A program made the translations under genes and the position numbers. Source: Prevotellaceae bacterium (GTDB lineage: Bacteria > Bacteroidota > Bacteroidia > Bacteroidales > UBA932). From it: DNA of 6,912 nt. The stretch is from positions 1 through 6,912 of the forward strand of contig JAISDR010000124.1 in NCBI GenBank assembly GCA_031264645.1, read 5' to 3'. Shown here piece after piece: positions 4,373 through 6,912 of this stretch. Position 1 is the stretch's first letter. Every line of letters begins with the position of its first letter. The notes under the pieces were generated by a model. It was not told the origin of the DNA. It saw only the letters and a program-made list of their open reading frames with translations, and searched no databases.

Positions 4373-6622
4373 ATGAGAAAAAGCAGTTTATTTTTATTTG
4401 CCGCTCTGTTTTTCGGCGTCGGCATGAATGCGCAGACATTGCGCGGGCATGTTTACACCGAAGAAAACGGCAAAAAAGTCCCCTTATATGGGGCGATCGT
4501 CTATTTTTCGGGTACAGCCGGCGGCGTCGAAACGGACAGGACAGGATCATTCGTTATAGAAAAAAGGAATGCGAATGAAAAGTACCTGACGGCAAGCATG
4601 GTCGGATTCACTTCCGACAGCCTGCCGGCAGACGGAACGGCGGACAAGCTTGAGTTTACGCTTTTCGAAGGCGTCGAGCTTGAGGGAGTTACGGTGTCCA
4701 AAAATCGCGACGGAGTGCTTATATCCCGCCTCACGTCGGCAAAAACGGAGCTGATTACATCGACCGGCTTGAAGAAGCTGGCATGCTGCAATCTCTCGGA
4801 AAGTTTCGAGAACAGCGCAAGCGTTACCGTCGGCTTTACCGACGCCGTTTCGGGAGCCAGACAGGTACAGCTGCTCGGCTTGCAGGGCGTCTACAGCCAG
4901 CTGCAGATCGAGAACATACCCGCGCTGAAGGGCTTGCTGTCGAATTTCGGCTGGAGCTACCTGCCGGGCAGCTGGATGGAATCGATACAGATATCCAAGG
5001 GAGCCTCGTCCGTGGTGAACGGCTATGAATCGGTTTCGGGTCAGATCAATCTCGAAATGAAAAAGCCGAACTACACCGAGCCGCTGTTTGTCAATCTGTA
5101 TGCCGACCATCTCGGACGCTACGAGGCAAATCTGACCTCTGCGGTGCAGGCGGGGAAGGACTTGTGGACGGGTCTGCTCGTGCACGGCTCGACCGACGCC
5201 GGTACGCACGACTACAACGGCGACACTTTTCTCGACATGCCAAAGTCGAAATTTGTCAATGTGTTCAACAGGTGGTTCTATCTTCCCGAAGACGGCGTGC
5301 AGTCGCGCACCGGTATCAGGTTCCTGTACGACGAAAGGCAGGGCGGACAGGACTTTTCGCACGGAGATCATAGCGATCACGGCGAACCGTACGAAACAAA
5401 TATCAGGAACAGGGGATTCACTCTTGAAAACAAAACCGGTTTCTTTGTTGGTTCAAGGGAAGGACAGAGCATCGGGATTATCAGCAGTTTCAACCACGTG
5501 AATGAAGATTTGATATTTGGACGGAAATCCTTTGGCGGGATACAGAATTCGTTCTACGGCAATGTGCTGTTCAGGTCTGATTTCGGCAAGTCGCACCAGT
5601 ACACGGTGGGCGGAAGCTTTGCGTACGACAACTATATCACCCGTTTCGAAGACAGGCTGATGTTCAACATGACGCCGCAAACGGCGATTGACCGGCACGA
5701 AACAGTTCCCGGACTGTTTGGCGAATACACTTATTCATATCTCGAAAAGTTCACATTCCTGCTGGGTCTCAGGGAAGATTACAACAGTCATTACGGCTGG
5801 CTGTTTACGCCGAGGGCAAATGTCCGCTACGGCATAATTGAGGAGATAGTGGTGAGAGCCTCGGCGGGACGCGGCTACCGTTCGCCGAATGTGATTTCCG
5901 ACAATATCGGGCTGCTGGCAACTTCCCGAAAATTCGAACTGGAGGGCGTCGACGGGCTTGAGATTGAAGAGGCGTGGAACTACGGCGGAAATGTCAGTTT
6001 CTACATACCGGTCTGGAATGAACAGACTTTGACCCTCAGCATGGACTACTTCCATACGCAGTTCCGGAATCAGGCGGTAATCGACGTGGAACGGAACCGC
6101 AACAGCGTATTTTTCTACAACATGCAGGGCGATTCATACGCCGATGCATGGCAGGTGGACGTCGCGCTGAGTCCGTTCAGGGGATTCGACGTCTTCACCG
6201 CATTCCGTTATAACGATACCAAAGTTACGTATACCGAAAACGGAGTTCATCACAAAATGGAAAAGCCTCTGACGTCCCGCTATCGCGGACTTGTCAATCT
6301 GGCTTATGCAACCAGCCTGCGGAAATGGGTTTTCGACTTCACGGCGCAACTCAACGGTCCGTCGCGAATACCCGGACTGAACGGATATGATTCGGAACTG
6401 AAACATTCGACGCCGTTCCCGATTTACTTTGCGCAGATAACAAAGAATACGAAACACTTCGACGTCTATCTCGGCGTCGAAAATATACTGGATTTCAAAC
6501 AGGATAATCCCATACTCAATCCCGACCTCCCTTTCAGCAGGGACTTTGATTCTTCGCTGGTCTGGGGACCGATTATCGGACGGAAAGTATACGCGGGCAT
6601 AAGATTGAGAGTTAAGAACTAA
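4373..6622 (+). CDS. TonB-dependent outer-membrane receptor, possibly for a metal or metal complex
   Basis: The 749-residue protein starts with a signal peptide (MRKSSLFLFAALFFGVGMNA, cleavage likely at Ala20-Gln21). A carboxypeptidase-regulatory-like beta domain follows (about 22-100), then VELEGVTVSK (101-110), resembling the region before the plug. The plug (about 115-230) contains ARQVQLLGLQG (162-172), WMESIQISKGASSVVNGYES (201-220) and SGQINLEMKKP (222-232). The rest is an aromatic-rich 22-strand-type barrel, with GLREDYNSHYGWLFTPRANVR near the middle and SRYRGLVNLAY and DVYLGVENILD towards the end; the last residues are RVKN. It is shorter than typical SusC proteins (about 1,000 residues) and no SusD gene follows at once, so polysaccharide uptake is less likely. 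A Cys138-Cys139 pair opens the plug (ACCNLSESFE), as I recall from a Bacteroidota subfamily often beside heavy-metal-associated genes. A His-rich loop, HGDHSDHGEPY (330-340), also suggests metal or metal-complex substrates. Substrate is inferred, family is firm. A lipoprotein gene follows after 69 bp. Confidence 0.93.
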   Translation: MRKSSLFLFAALFFGVGMNAQTLRGHVYTEENGKKVPLYGAIVYFSGTAGGVETDRTGSFVIEKRNANEKYLTASMVGFTSDSLPADGTADKLEFTLFEGVELEGVTVSKNRDGVLISRLTSAKTELITSTGLKKLACCNLSESFENSASVTVGFTDAVSGARQVQLLGLQGVYSQLQIENIPALKGLLSNFGWSYLPGSWMESIQISKGASSVVNGYESVSGQINLEMKKPNYTEPLFVNLYADHLGRYEANLTSAVQAGKDLWTGLLVHGSTDAGTHDYNGDTFLDMPKSKFVNVFNRWFYLPEDGVQSRTGIRFLYDERQGGQDFSHGDHSDHGEPYETNIRNRGFTLENKTGFFVGSREGQSIGIISSFNHVNEDLIFGRKSFGGIQNSFYGNVLFRSDFGKSHQYTVGGSFAYDNYITRFEDRLMFNMTPQTAIDRHETVPGLFGEYTYSYLEKFTFLLGLREDYNSHYGWLFTPRANVRYGIIEEIVVRASAGRGYRSPNVISDNIGLLATSRKFELEGVDGLEIEEAWNYGGNVSFYIPVWNEQTLTLSMDYFHTQFRNQAVIDVERNRNSVFFYNMQGDSYADAWQVDVALSPFRGFDVFTAFRYNDTKVTYTENGVHHKMEKPLTSRYRGLVNLAYATSLRKWVFDFTAQLNGPSRIPGLNGYDSELKHSTPFPIYFAQITKNTKHFDVYLGVENILDFKQDNPILNPDLPFSRDFDSSLVWGPIIGRKVYAGIRLRVKN

Positions 6623-6651
6623 AAACTAAGAACTAAGAGTTGAGGGACATT

Positions 6652-6679
6652 ACCATTTAAATAATAAATAACCATTTAA
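6652..6679. repeat. Short direct repeat in the receptor-lipoprotein gap
   Basis: ACCATTTAA occurs at 6652-6660 and 6671-6679, 19 bp apart. The gap (6623-6691) also begins with AACTAAGA-type repeats continuing from the last codons of the receptor gene. There is no hairpin resembling a terminator, which fits co-transcription of the two genes. Confidence 0.45.
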
Positions 6680-6691
6680 TATGTATAAAGT

Positions 6692-6912
6692 ATGAAATAT
6701 TTTAGATTTTTATTTGTGATGCTTGTATTGTTTACAGGCTGCGGTGAAAAGGATGGGAAACAGGAACAGACGATTTCCTTCAATCCCCTGTTACCGCATA
6801 ATTTGAGCGAAGGCTCGTTTACGCTAAGCGCTGCCGCATCGTCGGGATTGCCCGTGTCGTTCAGCAGCAGCGACCCGTCAATCGCCTCGATAAGCGGAAA
6901 TACGGTTACGCT
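6692..6912 (+). CDS. Lipoprotein with N-terminal Ig-like region, partial (runs off the right edge)
   Basis: The ATG at 6692 opens a frame continuing to the window end, 73 complete codons. MKYFRFLFVMLVLFTGC is a lipoprotein signal with lipobox LFTGC, so Cys17 would be lipidated by signal peptidase II processing. The residues after it, GEKDGKQE, are charged, as in some Bacteroidota surface-exported lipoproteins. The following region has a bacterial Ig-like pattern: TISFNPLLP, then FTLSAAASSGLPVSFSSSDP and ASISGNTVTL, as in repeated extracellular Big/MBG-type domains. The start was chosen because it gives the complete signal. An upstream ATG at 6681 is out of frame and ends after four codons. 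The gene lies 69 bp behind the receptor on the same strand, so it may encode a surface partner or ligand-binding lipoprotein for that receptor. The C-terminal domains that would decide function are outside the window. Confidence 0.85.
   Translation, partial: MKYFRFLFVMLVLFTGCGEKDGKQEQTISFNPLLPHNLSEGSFTLSAAASSGLPVSFSSSDPSIASISGNTVT

Noticed and set aside
4547..5380. 277-residue minus-strand reading frame opposite the receptor gene
   Set aside because: It is a composition-driven shadow of the GC-richer receptor coding sequence, with no recognisable protein.
4373..6622. SusC-type glycan transporter
   Set aside because: The protein is 749 residues, shorter than SusC, and the next gene starts as an Ig-like lipoprotein with no SusD-like sequence in the visible part.

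Overview
The window looks like chromosome from a member of the Bacteroidota, probably Bacteroidales. Four things point there: promoter-like TAnnTTTG (-7) motifs upstream of two genes, AT-rich start regions without a clear Shine-Dalgarno sequence, a TonB-dependent receptor with an N-terminal carboxypeptidase-regulatory-like domain, and a short-signal lipoprotein with a bacterial Ig-like start. No rRNA, tRNA, transposase, integrase or CRISPR array was seen.

Layout. (1) 1-630 is gene-poor and made almost entirely of three unrelated tandem arrays with unit lengths of 21, 42 and 21 bp. The last array has two related unit types, 5 plus 8 copies. (2) About 674-901, minus strand, is the truncated 3' end of a gene resembling the C-terminus of GH127/DUF1680-type glycosidases. 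(3) 1025-2299, plus strand, encodes an intact DUF4143-type AAA ATPase with its own Bacteroidota-style promoter and a 13-bp direct repeat just upstream. (4) 2318-4189 is a cassette-like segment: a TCCA microsatellite, then a pair of ~94% identical inverted repeats (2369-2496 and 4075-4189). These flank a single AT-rich gene, 2694-4025, for an AlbA_2 (Schlafen-like) / GHKL-like / winged-helix protein. (5) 4373-6622 encodes a TonB-dependent outer-membrane receptor with a His-rich loop and a Cys-Cys pair in the plug. Sixty-nine bases downstream, on the same strand, begins a lipoprotein gene that runs off the right edge.

How it fits together. The receptor and lipoprotein look like an outer-membrane uptake operon, possibly for a metal or metal complex. 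The ATPase and the AlbA_2 protein belong to families common as single accessory genes in Bacteroidota genomes. With the tandem arrays, the truncated glycosidase end and the inverted repeats, the left two thirds looks like a recombination-prone accessory stretch beside an ordinary transport locus. The least explained features are the inverted-repeat-bounded gene and the cluster of arrays whose units are all multiples of 21 bp.
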